The notes under the pieces: model-generated | The model's database searches: none | Told to the model about the DNA's origin: nothing | The model's input: only the letters and a program-made list of their open reading frames with translations | Source: Spongiibacter nanhainus | Lineage (GTDB): Bacteria > Pseudomonadota > Gammaproteobacteria > Pseudomonadales > Spongiibacteraceae | Direction of reading: 5' to 3' | DNA length: 64,000 bases | Assembly (NCBI RefSeq): GCF_016132545.1 | Contig: NZ_CP066167.1 | Span: 1,639,001-1,703,000 of the forward strand | Shown: positions 19,139-28,736 of the stretch, one piece after another | Layout of the letters: every line of letters begins with the position of its first letter | Position numbering within the stretch: the stretch's first letter is position 1 | Translations under genes and position numbers: made by a program

Positions 19139-20932
19139 CTAGCCAGTCAATGCTCTTTTGCCCATTGCGTTTTCAATCAACTTTAACAGCCGGTGCTTTC
19201 TTGTTGCGTAGAAGCCATGAAAATCATTGTTACGCATTTCATCAGCGGGGATACAGTGGCCGCTAAGAATACGGTCAAATGTTTCGTCATCTGCTTGCAC
19301 GTGTGCATGGCGCTGAAGCTTATCGAGATAAATCGATGGTGCGTCCCCGCCGATCATGCGGTTGGCTTTGTAGGAGATAGGCGTTTTGTTGATGATAGAG
19401 TCGTACACTCTGGGAGCAATGCCGTGACTTTGGCACCAGGCTTTGGGGAATATATGGTGAATATCGAGGCTGACTTCCTCGGCGTCCAGGCTTTGAATGC
19501 TGCCTTTCCAAAAGAAGTCTTCCGCACCCTCGCGGATGATCAGTACATTGATGGCCTTGTAGGCCGCACTGGTGCGGGTACGAAGTGATTCTAAGCGTTC
19601 GGGATCAAAGGAGGCGTCTGTCACGGTGCGAGGTAGCTGCTCATCACCGTTGATCCAGGCCAGGACCTCTTCCAAGTCCAGGGCTATGCGGGTTTCCACG
19701 GCGCCGCCGTAGAGTTCACCCAATACGCCAGACCAGAACCAGCGGCAGAGCTTTTCATGGGTTTTAGGCTCTCGCCAGGTTTCGCCGAGTTGGGTCATCA
19801 AGGCGGCTAAAGGAACCAGTTGCGTGCGGTAGGGGAGCTCTCGGGGGCTGTAGAAGCCCTCGCCCCGCAGAAAGCGTGCGCTTTCGATAAACCCCGCCTC
19901 TACCGGGTCAGCCCAATGCCGATAGGCCTCAAGGGGGAGTTCCAAGACTGAGGCGCGCTTGGCGCTAACAGCGCGTACCTGCTTGCCTTGCTTACCCGCC
20001 TCGACATCTTTGGCTTTACGTTCCAGGGTATGGAGGAGGGTGATGGCTTGTAGAAAATCCGTGCTCTCAACCCCTTCGAGCAATTCCTGGGTAGCCAATC
20101 GACCTTTGCGCGCGTCCACCTCGCGAATCTCCGAGCCCAGCCAGTCGTCCCGTAGATTGTAGCCATCAGCAGCGTAGCTGGCGGTGATCAGCTCAAAGAC
20201 GGAGAGCTGGACGCCGCCGGTGTTGACCTTCTCAAACACCAGACACACGGCCTCTTTGCTGGTTTCCTTTTTCAGCTCGATGATAGGCAGCTGATAGTCG
20301 TTAAAGGCCTTAATGACCTGATTTTGAAAGGTCAGGTAAGTCCCCATCTCGTCCTTATTGAACTCAAACAGATTCTGAAGCCAGTCCCGGTCATCCAATA
20401 TCTGATCGCAGGGGAAGAACAGCTGCTTACATTCCTTCTCCCGAGTGGAGAGATCCAGCTCGATATCCCGGCCAAAATTGCGCCTGATATGACGATTCTC
20501 GTCCACGGCAACGATGGCGTCTTCTAGATGGTCTTCACCCTCCAGCGCTGCCTTAATATCAAAATAGTAGTGACGTTGAATAGCCTTGCCCTTGGCGGTG
20601 CGAGTATTGACGGGGGCAGCCAGTGCCACAGCCTGGGTTAAGCTGGTCAAGCGTTGTTGGCCATCTAATATAAGCAGCTCAGGGTTCTTTGCCACTGAGT
20701 TGGCATCAACCCCCTCCACCGGCCTGACCTGAAAGCGGACCTCACCGCCGGTCTCCATGAGCATGACAGCCCCCACAGGAAAGGAGCGAGCAATACTGAC
20801 TAGCAGGCTTTTAACGTGGTCGTCATCCCAGACCCAGCCGCGCTGGAAGTCCGGTAACTGAATTTTGCCCTTGCAGATGTCTGAAAGCAGGTCAGGCAGT
20901 GAGCGTTTGGTGCTGTCGAAGGTCGTCATCAT
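19139..20932 (-). CDS. DUF262/DUF1524 protein (GmrSD-like restriction factor)
   Basis: 597-residue protein. The N-terminal DUF262 domain has IQLPDFQRGWVWD and LILDGQQRLTSL (about residue 88), the nucleotide-binding ParB/Srx-like signature; the C-terminal DUF1524 domain has the His-Me finger type nuclease motif DIHHIFPKAWC (about 489). This is the domain pair of GmrS-GmrD type IV enzymes that cut modified phage DNA, and related proteins accompany type I systems and BREX-like loci. AAGGA is followed by TTG ATG ATG, so the start may be 20932 or 20929. It begins 23 bp after hsdS and is probably co-transcribed. Confidence 0.85.
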   Translation of the reverse strand: MMTTFDSTKRSLPDLLSDICKGKIQLPDFQRGWVWDDDHVKSLLVSIARSFPVGAVMLMETGGEVRFQVRPVEGVDANSVAKNPELLILDGQQRLTSLTQAVALAAPVNTRTAKGKAIQRHYYFDIKAALEGEDHLEDAIVAVDENRHIRRNFGRDIELDLSTREKECKQLFFPCDQILDDRDWLQNLFEFNKDEMGTYLTFQNQVIKAFNDYQLPIIELKKETSKEAVCLVFEKVNTGGVQLSVFELITASYAADGYNLRDDWLGSEIREVDARKGRLATQELLEGVESTDFLQAITLLHTLERKAKDVEAGKQGKQVRAVSAKRASVLELPLEAYRHWADPVEAGFIESARFLRGEGFYSPRELPYRTQLVPLAALMTQLGETWREPKTHEKLCRWFWSGVLGELYGGAVETRIALDLEEVLAWINGDEQLPRTVTDASFDPERLESLRTRTSAAYKAINVLIIREGAEDFFWKGSIQSLDAEEVSLDIHHIFPKAWCQSHGIAPRVYDSIINKTPISYKANRMIGGDAPSIYLDKLQRHAHVQADDETFDRILSGHCIPADEMRNNDFHGFYATRKHRLLKLIENAMGKRALTG

Positions 20933-20955
20933 CAATCCTTGATCGTCGCAATACG

Positions 20956-22347
20956 TTAAGACTTGGCTCTGCGTGAGCGGGTCTTCTTTTTAGGCTTGGC
21001 CGCCTCCCGCTCGGCTTTGATGCGGGCCAATAAGGCCTCGGCGGAATTCTCGCCGCTAATCAGCTCGGGATTATCCTTGCGCCATTGCTCGGTCAGTTCT
21101 CCGCGAAAGGCTTTGGCGAGGATCGACTGGGTAAGCTTATCTACCCGTGCTTGGGCTTTATTGACCTGTTGTCCGATTTGGTCGGCGTAGGCGAAGAGTT
21201 GGTCTACCCGGTGGACTATTTCGATTTGTTCTTCTGGGCCGGGCATTGGGAGTTTCAGGTCATTGAGTACTTTGAGATTAATATTTTTTTGAGCAGTTGC
21301 AGGCGCGAACTCCTCCAAATTTGTTTTATTGTTTTCTATTAGAAATTTGACAAACTTCTCGTGAGATCTGGTCCTGTCAGGCGTAAATCCGACGACACTG
21401 TCGGGGAAGCAAGCATCGATTCCTAGGATTGCAGTGTCAGCAATATTGGCAGCGATAGTGATGCAAAGCGTTCCCCTCGGAAATAATTGACTCTGTGCTA
21501 GACCAAATTCACTGTAAAATTTTGACGCTGACTTGACCTCACCGCGTGAGTTCGCAACCTCTCCGGTCTGGATAAACGGATATTTATCGCCAAAGAGTCT
21601 AGGGTCATTACGGGGGCGATGTTTTGACTTTCCACGGGCCAGTGTTCCGACATCGGAAAGCCTCTGGTAACTCCATGTGATAGGATAACCTTGATCATCA
21701 CAGCTAACGTCATCCCTCCAATCCTCCGTCAATCTCCCACTCACCGCCGCCGCAAGAACAGACTGGCGGAAACGTTTGAGTATGGCTGGGATCGCGTCGA
21801 GACGGGCTTTCAAGATATCGACCTGGGCCAGCAGTTCGTCCAGCTTGTCGGCGATGACTTTTTGTTCGGCGGCTGGAGGTAAAGGGATCGTGTACTGCGA
21901 TACAAAATCTTTGGGAACGCGTTTGTGACCGACAGAGCCGCTCATATTAACTGCGCCATTGACTAAAAATTCTTTGGTGCTAAGGAGAGCGTGTACATAG
22001 CGCGGATCAAGCTCAGATATAACTGGTCGAAGCACGTAGTATTCCGTGCTACCTGCTCCCCAGCCGCTTGGAAAATTTCTGACAACGGTCGATTTTCCAT
22101 TCTCAAAGCAAGGTGTGATTTTAGCGAAAAGTACGTCGCCATCTCGGAATTGCGTAAACCCCTTTTTCTTCTCATGCCAATGGCATTTAGAGAACGAGCA
22201 TTTACCAAGGTAATCAGTAGGCATACCGGCCATTGGCATGAAGCCAATCTCTAATTCGTCGTGCAATTTCTCCTTTGGGTTAATGTAGACAATGCTTCCT
22301 AAGTCTGATATGCGCCATGCGTCTGGACAGTCTGAATAAGTAACCAT
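20956..22347 (-). CDS. hsdS: Type I restriction-modification specificity subunit HsdS
   Basis: 463-residue specificity subunit that recognises the bipartite DNA target and holds the HsdM and HsdR subunits. Two target-recognition domains are visible, each followed by a helical spacer: the first ends with IPLPPAAEQKVIADKLDELL (about residues 150-175), the second with LPMPGPEEQIEIVHRVDQLF (about 370-395). The C-terminus is basic (KPKKKTRSRRAK). Its start overlaps the hsdM stop by one base (TAATG), so translation is coupled. The recognition domains look AT-richer than their neighbours, as expected for exchangeable parts. Confidence 0.94.
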   Translation of the reverse strand: MVTYSDCPDAWRISDLGSIVYINPKEKLHDELEIGFMPMAGMPTDYLGKCSFSKCHWHEKKKGFTQFRDGDVLFAKITPCFENGKSTVVRNFPSGWGAGSTEYYVLRPVISELDPRYVHALLSTKEFLVNGAVNMSGSVGHKRVPKDFVSQYTIPLPPAAEQKVIADKLDELLAQVDILKARLDAIPAILKRFRQSVLAAAVSGRLTEDWRDDVSCDDQGYPITWSYQRLSDVGTLARGKSKHRPRNDPRLFGDKYPFIQTGEVANSRGEVKSASKFYSEFGLAQSQLFPRGTLCITIAANIADTAILGIDACFPDSVVGFTPDRTRSHEKFVKFLIENNKTNLEEFAPATAQKNINLKVLNDLKLPMPGPEEQIEIVHRVDQLFAYADQIGQQVNKAQARVDKLTQSILAKAFRGELTEQWRKDNPELISGENSAEALLARIKAEREAAKPKKKTRSRRAKS

Positions 22348-23972
22348 TAGTTGGTAACGCCCATTACTTCTTCTAGCATTTTCTTTTGACTATCTGCTTC
22401 GTCGCCAGCACCCAAAACACGCATTAACCCATCAATCTCCCGAAGGGCCTCCGTCAACTCTGCCATAGCCTCAGCCGCCAACACCTCCGGCTCCGGCAAG
22501 TTTGCCGCATCCACGCTGTCTTTATCCTTCAGCCAGCTAATATCCAACGAGTCACCCTTAGTGTCCCGTATCCAGTCCCGGCTAAAGACCCGCCAGCGGC
22601 TTTTTTCCAAGTTTTCATTGTCACTGGCCGCATCGCCGGTTGTCTCAGCGTCTTTGGCGTTCCAGCTCCATTCGCCTTCAGTGCGTTTGGAAGTGCCGTC
22701 GGCCTTTCTGCCGTACACCTTTTCAAAGGGCTTTAAATGTGCCTCGGTGAAGGGCGTGCGTTTACCAAAGCTGGGCATGTTGGTCCGTAGATCGTAGACC
22801 CAGACTTTTTCAGTACAGTTTTCTTCCTGAAGCTTGGCTTTGGGGTTCTTTGAGGCGTCGGCGCCCTTGGTAAAGAACAGCACGTTGGTCTTTACGCCCT
22901 GGGCGTAAAAGATACCGGTGGGCAGGCGGAGTATGGTGTGCAGGTTGCACTTGTCCATGAGGTCGCGTCGGACTTCCGTGCCGACACCGGCCTCGAATAA
23001 AACATTGTCCGGTAGCACAACAGCCGCCCGGCCCCCAGGCTTAAGGTTGCGGTAGATATGCTGGAGAAAGGCCAGCTGTTTGTTGCTGGTTTTATAGGTG
23101 AGGTCGTCTCGGGTAATACTGGCCTCGCCACCCTTGGAGGTACCAAATGGCGGGTTGGCGAGGATCACATCCGCTTTACTGAGCCCCTGGCCCACCATAC
23201 CCAAGGCATTACCCAGGTGAACAACCCCTTCATCATCACCTTCCATGCCGTGCAGTAGGCAGTTCATTAAGGCTAAGCGCCGAGTGCCGGGCACCAGCTC
23301 TACACCAAGAAAGGCTTTGTTACGCTGAAATTTTTGCGCTTTGGCATTCAGGTCAAACAGGTCGTCTGTCTGGGATTTTATGTAGGCGTCAGCGGCGATC
23401 AGGAAGCCGGCGGTGCCGGCGGCGGGGTCTTGGATAACCTCACCGGGTTGGGGTTTGATGCAGCGCACCATGGAGTTGATTAAGGCACGGGGGGTGAAGT
23501 ATTGCCCGGCACCGGATTTGGTCTCGTTGGCGTTTTTCTCAAGCAAGCCCTCGTAGAGGTCGCCAAGGCCATCTTGCTGGGCGCTGTACCAGTCGATCTG
23601 GTCCAGGGATTTAACCAGCTGCTCCAAATGCCGAGGCTCCCGCAGCCGGGTCTGGGCGTCGGCGTATACCGCCAGGATCAGCGGGTCGGCATGGATGTTG
23701 TTTCCTTGGCCGTCTTTACCGGAGGAGAGGGCTAACAATATGCGTTTGTAATCATCCAGCAGGTTGAGGCCGGATTTACTGTTGAGGTCGGTCCAGCGGC
23801 ACCCTTCGGGGAGAGGGTGTTTATCCAATAGGCCGGACTCGGTGTTCTCATGGGCCATTTTCATAAACAGCAGCATGACTAGCTCGGTGACGTAGTCGCT
23901 GTAGTTAATGCCGTCGTCCCGGAGAACGTCGCAGAGATTCCAGAGTTTTTGGACGATGTCGTTATGGGTCAT
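22347..23972 (-). CDS. hsdM: Type I restriction-modification methyltransferase HsdM
   Basis: 541-residue N6-adenine methyltransferase. The SAM-binding motif DPAAGTAGFL lies near residue 181 and the catalytic NPPF (ANPPFGTSKGG) near 273, preceded by the helical HsdM N-domain. With HsdS it methylates host targets; with HsdS and HsdR it forms the restriction complex. It overlaps the fic stop by four bases (ATGA) and hsdS by one, indicating a tightly coupled operon. Confidence 0.97.
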   Translation of the reverse strand: MTHNDIVQKLWNLCDVLRDDGINYSDYVTELVMLLFMKMAHENTESGLLDKHPLPEGCRWTDLNSKSGLNLLDDYKRILLALSSGKDGQGNNIHADPLILAVYADAQTRLREPRHLEQLVKSLDQIDWYSAQQDGLGDLYEGLLEKNANETKSGAGQYFTPRALINSMVRCIKPQPGEVIQDPAAGTAGFLIAADAYIKSQTDDLFDLNAKAQKFQRNKAFLGVELVPGTRRLALMNCLLHGMEGDDEGVVHLGNALGMVGQGLSKADVILANPPFGTSKGGEASITRDDLTYKTSNKQLAFLQHIYRNLKPGGRAAVVLPDNVLFEAGVGTEVRRDLMDKCNLHTILRLPTGIFYAQGVKTNVLFFTKGADASKNPKAKLQEENCTEKVWVYDLRTNMPSFGKRTPFTEAHLKPFEKVYGRKADGTSKRTEGEWSWNAKDAETTGDAASDNENLEKSRWRVFSRDWIRDTKGDSLDISWLKDKDSVDAANLPEPEVLAAEAMAELTEALREIDGLMRVLGAGDEADSQKKMLEEVMGVTN

Positions 23973-25132
23973 GCTTGATCCTGATTCAAAATATCGATGT
24001 AGGCGCTGTAAGCAAACACGCGATTGCGCTTTTGTCCGGTGAGCTCCCGTACCAGTGCCATATCGGGCTGGGATAGACGGTCCATTACTTTGCCGACGGT
24101 TGCGGCTGTTAAATTGCTGTCCGCTACCACGGTACTGATATTGGCAATGGGGTGCTCAAATAAAACATCCAACACCTGGCCGGCAGAGGACGCCAGGCGG
24201 CCCAGACTGCCGAGTTGTGCCTTGTGGTGCTGGCGCAGGGTGTTGAGCTGTTGCGCTGTGGCCACCGCCTGGGTGGCTGTTTCGGCGACAGCATCAACAA
24301 AAAACAACAGCCAGCTCTCCCAGTCACCGGTCAGGCGGACCTGTTGCAGGTGGTCGTAATAGGTCTGACGGTGCTTCTTGAAGAACACCGACAGGTAGAG
24401 CAGGGGTTCGTGCAGGATGCCGGCGGATACCAGTATCAATGGGATTAGCAAACGCCCCAGTCGGCCGTTGCCGTCCAGAAAGGGGTGTATGGTCTCAAAC
24501 TGCACGTGGGTCAGTGCCGCTTTTATCAGGGGGTCAGTAGCGTTGGGTACGTCATTGATAAAGCGCTCCAACTCGGCCCAACTGTCGGCCAGGGCGGTGG
24601 CCGGGGCGGGGACAAATGTTGCTTCATCAGCACGGTGACCGCCAATCCACACCTGATTTTGCCGAAACTCCCCAGGGCGCTTGTTGATACCCCGACCAGA
24701 AGTCATCAATGAGCTGTGAAGTTCGCTGAGTAAGCGAAAGGCAATGGGGTGACCTTCTCGTATGCGCTGCACGCCGAGAGACAAGGCATTGACGTAACAG
24801 GACACTTCTTGCACGTCGTCCATGGGAACGCCGGGCATGCCTTCCATTTCGTAGAGCATCAGGTCGCTGAGCGACGATTGGGTGCCCTCGATTTGTGAGG
24901 ACATCACCGCCTCTTTGCGCACATAGCTATAGAGGAAGAGGTGGGCGTCGGGCAGTAGTGTGCTGATGGCGTCAAGACGGCCCAGCGCCAACATGGCCTG
25001 GTTGATCCGGGATTGCAGTTTGCCGGAAATCGCCAGCGCTGGCTCTGGAGGCAGAGGGGCTGGGATAAAGGCCTGACAGTGCACACCGCCGGCGATGCTG
25101 GGTTCGTAGCGCCCGGTAAGGCCTCGTTCCAT
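23969..25132 (-). CDS. Fic-family protein inside the hsd operon
   Basis: 387-residue Fic protein, likely an AMP-transferase or related nucleotidyl-transferase acting on proteins. The catalytic motif HPFLDGNGRLGR is complete near residue 211. The N-terminal segment includes SSQIEG (about 80), which fits the inhibitory helix S-x3-E-G, so this is a self-inhibited enzyme with the inhibition carried in the same chain. A winged-helix-like C-terminal region follows. It is encoded between hsdR (91-bp gap) and hsdM (4-bp overlap). Its target is unknown; co-transcription suggests it modulates or guards the restriction complex. Confidence 0.93.
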   Translation of the reverse strand: MERGLTGRYEPSIAGGVHCQAFIPAPLPPEPALAISGKLQSRINQAMLALGRLDAISTLLPDAHLFLYSYVRKEAVMSSQIEGTQSSLSDLMLYEMEGMPGVPMDDVQEVSCYVNALSLGVQRIREGHPIAFRLLSELHSSLMTSGRGINKRPGEFRQNQVWIGGHRADEATFVPAPATALADSWAELERFINDVPNATDPLIKAALTHVQFETIHPFLDGNGRLGRLLIPLILVSAGILHEPLLYLSVFFKKHRQTYYDHLQQVRLTGDWESWLLFFVDAVAETATQAVATAQQLNTLRQHHKAQLGSLGRLASSAGQVLDVLFEHPIANISTVVADSNLTAATVGKVMDRLSQPDMALVRELTGQKRNRVFAYSAYIDILNQDQA

Positions 25133-25223
25133 TGGGGTCTCTAAACGTAAAATAAGCGAAGTGGTTATTTTAACTTTGCTTTTAAAATAAAATAAAGCGG
25201 AGATTTAATTTACTCTGTTGAGG

Positions 25224-28200
25224 CTAGGCCGAATCGGGCCACAACGCCTCCCCAAGGCCGTCGATTACCATATCTAGTTGATTATTCAATACTTTGTCGA
25301 GCTGTTTGGCGCCACCGTTAAACGCGGGTAGCTGGTTGATCGCGTCACGATCAATGATGACCTCATTGGTGAGCTGCTTGCCCAATCGCGTTAACCACTT
25401 GCGCTGCAGGGGCGTCCAGTTGTGCTGGCTGAGAATGCGCTCAATACCGGATTGCACCCGTTGCTCAAAGGGCACCATGGCCTCACCCAGGGCGGCGCGG
25501 CGGATATGCCCAATGATACTGGCCGCAATATCTTGGTTAGTCTGTTGGCGCCAGGCACTGCGCAGCGTGGGCTCGGTGTAGCCATGCTCGTCCAACAACA
25601 GGCGGATTTCTTTTAACTGGTCGCGGGTGAGGTCCCGAGGGCGATTCACAACGGCACTGAGAGCGGCCGATTGGTTTACCTGCTGGCGAATAAACTGGTT
25701 GAAGCTGTCGAGGTAATCTTGGGGCTTTTCGTATTTGCCGTAACTCTGATCCCGGGCTACTAGTTCATCTTCGTGATCAGACAGGACGGGCATGTGGTCG
25801 CTGCCCAATAGGGTTTTGACCTCCGCGAGCTGTTGTAGAAAGCCGCTGTGCTGAGTGAGGAACTCTGAGGCTTGTTTGGGGCCGAGAGTGTGGAGGTGTT
25901 GGTGGAGTTTGGTGGGTTCGACTCCCCAGCTGTACTCCAGCTCCTCTAGCTTCTTTTTGACTTGTGGATTGGTTTCGCCGCGTTTGCCGGCTTTGCGCAT
26001 CACCTGCATGACTTTTTGCCCCAATTGGCTAAGCACTGTGTCGGCATGGCTGTGGTCGGTGTCGTCACCGGGGGCATTAAGACTGGCTTCGAGCTTGGCG
26101 GGGTCAGTCAGTTCGTCGCAAAGCTGCTCCAGGGTGATATTGGGGTTACGCACCAGGGGCTTCATGGTGGAAACGTCTTGCAGTGCAGCGTAGATGTCCA
26201 CCGGGTCGTAAATGCGGAATACGGTCTTGCCAATCTCATCGCAGCGGCGGGTAGCGCGTCCAATCATCTGCTCATAGAGGATGCGAGATTTAACACGGCG
26301 CAAGAACACCAAGTGGCAGATGGGTGGCACATCTATGCCAGTGGTAAGTAGATCTACAGTAATGGCGATATTGGGGTAGCGCTCATTTTTATAACGGCTG
26401 ATCAACTGACTGACCTTGTCGCTTTGGCCGGTGATTTTGGCAACAGCGGCCTGATTGTACTCGCCGTTGTAGAGCTCGGAGAAGGCGGCATCTAGCAGGC
26501 GTTTCACCATGTCGGCGTGAAGATCGGTGGCGCAAAAGATCATGGTCTTCTCGTCGCCGAAGGGGTCCAGCTCTTGGGCTAGCTGTTCACAGATCACGCG
26601 GTTAAAGTTCTCGTTGATCACCCCGCGGTTAAATGACTCGACTTCAAAGTCTAGCTCGTCTTCCAGCTCAGAGGCTTCTATTTCCCCAGTGGAGGTATTG
26701 ATGGCCTGGACTGTTTCGCCTTTGTCAAAATGGATGTTGTTGCGCGTGAGCAAGGTCTCGTAGCGGATGGGGGGCTCGTGGTCGATCAACCAGTCGTCAG
26801 CCACCGCCTCCCGGTATGAGTAGGTATAGACCGGCTTACCGAATATCTCACTGGTGTGTTTTGCCGGGGTAGCGGTAAGGCCCACTTTGACGGCATCAAA
26901 GTAATCCAGCACCCGCCGGTAGCTAGACAGGTACTGATCGGTATCCCGTACCGCCAGCTCGCCGTCGGTCATCTCCTGATCCAGGGTATAGCCGCGGTGG
27001 GCCTCATCAATAATGATGCAGTCAAAGGCATCCACCGGCGGAGGATGATCTGACATGAAGATACGTTTAACCATGGACTGGACGGTGGCGACCTGGACCC
27101 GGGTTTCTGCATCGAGGACGATATCGCCAAGCTCATTAACCGTATAGATTTCTGTCAGGGTGTGATTCTGCTCCAGCGTTGCCTCTTTGAAGGCATCTAA
27201 GGCTTGGGTACCCAGCGCGTTGCGGTCTACCAGAAACAAGACTCGCCGGAAGCGCTCTGTTTTTAGGAATCGATACATCAAGCCAATGATGGTCCGTGTC
27301 TTCCCGGTGCCGGTGGCCATCGCCAGCAGGCACTCGCGCTGGTTTCGCGAAAGCGCTTCTTCTACGGCGGTGATGGCTTTTTGCTGGTAGTCACGGAGCT
27401 TGAGGTACGCCATGCCCTCCTGTTGCAGCTCCTGCTCGGCCTTTAGGCGGTCTCGTGTCAGTAAGTCCAGCAAGCCGTCTGGACTGTGGAAGCTTGATAG
27501 GGCGCGACTGGTGTTGCTGGGATGACGCACATCCCGGAACCAGGTTCCGGATTGCTCAGTAAGTTGTTTGACGTATTCCCGCCCGTTGCAGGAAAACACA
27601 AAGGGAATTTGATAGTGGCCATCGGCCTCGTCTGGCCAGGCTATGCTGCGACCTTGGTGCTCCCATGCCGAGACTTGCGGCGGAGTGAGTTCGAAGCCTT
27701 TGGCATAGCGCTCTGCCTGGGGAATCATCCCTGCAACGTTCTTGTTTTCGCGCTTGGCTTCGACCACTGCAATCGGTATCAAGCCGGCAAATAGGACATA
27801 GTCGGCACGACCGGTGCGGGTGGGCCATTCTGCGATGGCTTTGTTGGTGCCTTTTTCGGGACGGGCGCCGGATTGGTAGGTCAATGCCTGGGTGTCGGCC
27901 TCCCAGCCAGCATCCATCAACATTTGGTCGATGAAAACCCGGGTCATCTCTTCGTCAAGCACCAGGGTTTTGCTGGCAGACTGGGTTTTGGCTTTGACGT
28001 CGGTGCGTTGTTGGGCGGCGTTGGCCGTATTGGCTGCGAGTTGCTCCTGGAGCGCCGCCAACTGCTTGGCGAACTGCTTTCTTTCGGTGTCCAGCTGTGC
28101 CTCAGCGGCTTTGGCTTGCTCCTCAAATTGACGAGCTTCTTGATCCATCAATTCGGCGAGCTGCTGGTACTCCTGCTTTTCGGCCTCGAGTAGCTCATCT

Positions 28201-28736
28201 CGCTGCGACTCCTTGTCCTGCTGGTCGGCTTTGGTGGCGAGTTCAGCGTTGAGTTGCTCGATTTCTTTTTGCAGTTCCCTGAGTCTGAGACTGGGGTCGT
28301 GAGGAGGGACAAAGGGGCCAGGCTTGAATTGCGTACCCGACTTACCGAATGAGCGGTGATACCACACAGCCAATGCACGGGCGACCTTCAGACCCTGCAT
28401 GGCCTCCCGGTGGAGGGTCTTGAACTGATGGGTGGCTTTGTTGCCCTCAATGCGCAAGGTATGGAATAGATTGCGGATATCTGGCTCGAGCGTTATCTCG
28501 CGATTAAGGCGATACAACAGGTCAGCTTGGTTGGTGCCCTGGTCAAATTCGAGGCCGGCTCGGGCGGCAAGGTCCTGAGCTAAGGCTTCGCCCAACTGTC
28601 TCAGCTTTATCAGTGTGGTATTGGGATCGGACGCAAACACATACTCGGCGGCGGAGGCCAAGTGTAGGAAAATCGGGTCATGTTCGCCTAAAAAGGCAAA
28701 GTTACTGCTTGGCGGCTCAGTGCTTTTGCTGCCCAT
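25224..28736 (-). CDS. hsdR: Type I restriction endonuclease subunit HsdR
   Basis: 1170-residue translocating nuclease subunit. Order: DUF4145-like N-terminal domain, a long Gln/Glu-rich coiled coil (about residues 155-255), the PD-(D/E)xK nuclease (DYVLFAG...PIAVVEAKREN, about 305-325), an SF2 helicase with Walker A ATGTGKT (about 475) and DEAH box IIIDEAH (about 575), and a C-terminal EcoEI-type region. An in-frame codon exists at 28820, but ATG 28736 has GAGGG just upstream and opens the conserved domain. First gene of the defence operon. Confidence 0.95.
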   Translation of the reverse strand: MGSKSTEPPSSNFAFLGEHDPIFLHLASAAEYVFASDPNTTLIKLRQLGEALAQDLAARAGLEFDQGTNQADLLYRLNREITLEPDIRNLFHTLRIEGNKATHQFKTLHREAMQGLKVARALAVWYHRSFGKSGTQFKPGPFVPPHDPSLRLRELQKEIEQLNAELATKADQQDKESQRDELLEAEKQEYQQLAELMDQEARQFEEQAKAAEAQLDTERKQFAKQLAALQEQLAANTANAAQQRTDVKAKTQSASKTLVLDEEMTRVFIDQMLMDAGWEADTQALTYQSGARPEKGTNKAIAEWPTRTGRADYVLFAGLIPIAVVEAKRENKNVAGMIPQAERYAKGFELTPPQVSAWEHQGRSIAWPDEADGHYQIPFVFSCNGREYVKQLTEQSGTWFRDVRHPSNTSRALSSFHSPDGLLDLLTRDRLKAEQELQQEGMAYLKLRDYQQKAITAVEEALSRNQRECLLAMATGTGKTRTIIGLMYRFLKTERFRRVLFLVDRNALGTQALDAFKEATLEQNHTLTEIYTVNELGDIVLDAETRVQVATVQSMVKRIFMSDHPPPVDAFDCIIIDEAHRGYTLDQEMTDGELAVRDTDQYLSSYRRVLDYFDAVKVGLTATPAKHTSEIFGKPVYTYSYREAVADDWLIDHEPPIRYETLLTRNNIHFDKGETVQAINTSTGEIEASELEDELDFEVESFNRGVINENFNRVICEQLAQELDPFGDEKTMIFCATDLHADMVKRLLDAAFSELYNGEYNQAAVAKITGQSDKVSQLISRYKNERYPNIAITVDLLTTGIDVPPICHLVFLRRVKSRILYEQMIGRATRRCDEIGKTVFRIYDPVDIYAALQDVSTMKPLVRNPNITLEQLCDELTDPAKLEASLNAPGDDTDHSHADTVLSQLGQKVMQVMRKAGKRGETNPQVKKKLEELEYSWGVEPTKLHQHLHTLGPKQASEFLTQHSGFLQQLAEVKTLLGSDHMPVLSDHEDELVARDQSYGKYEKPQDYLDSFNQFIRQQVNQSAALSAVVNRPRDLTRDQLKEIRLLLDEHGYTEPTLRSAWRQQTNQDIAASIIGHIRRAALGEAMVPFEQRVQSGIERILSQHNWTPLQRKWLTRLGKQLTNEVIIDRDAINQLPAFNGGAKQLDKVLNNQLDMVIDGLGEALWPDSA

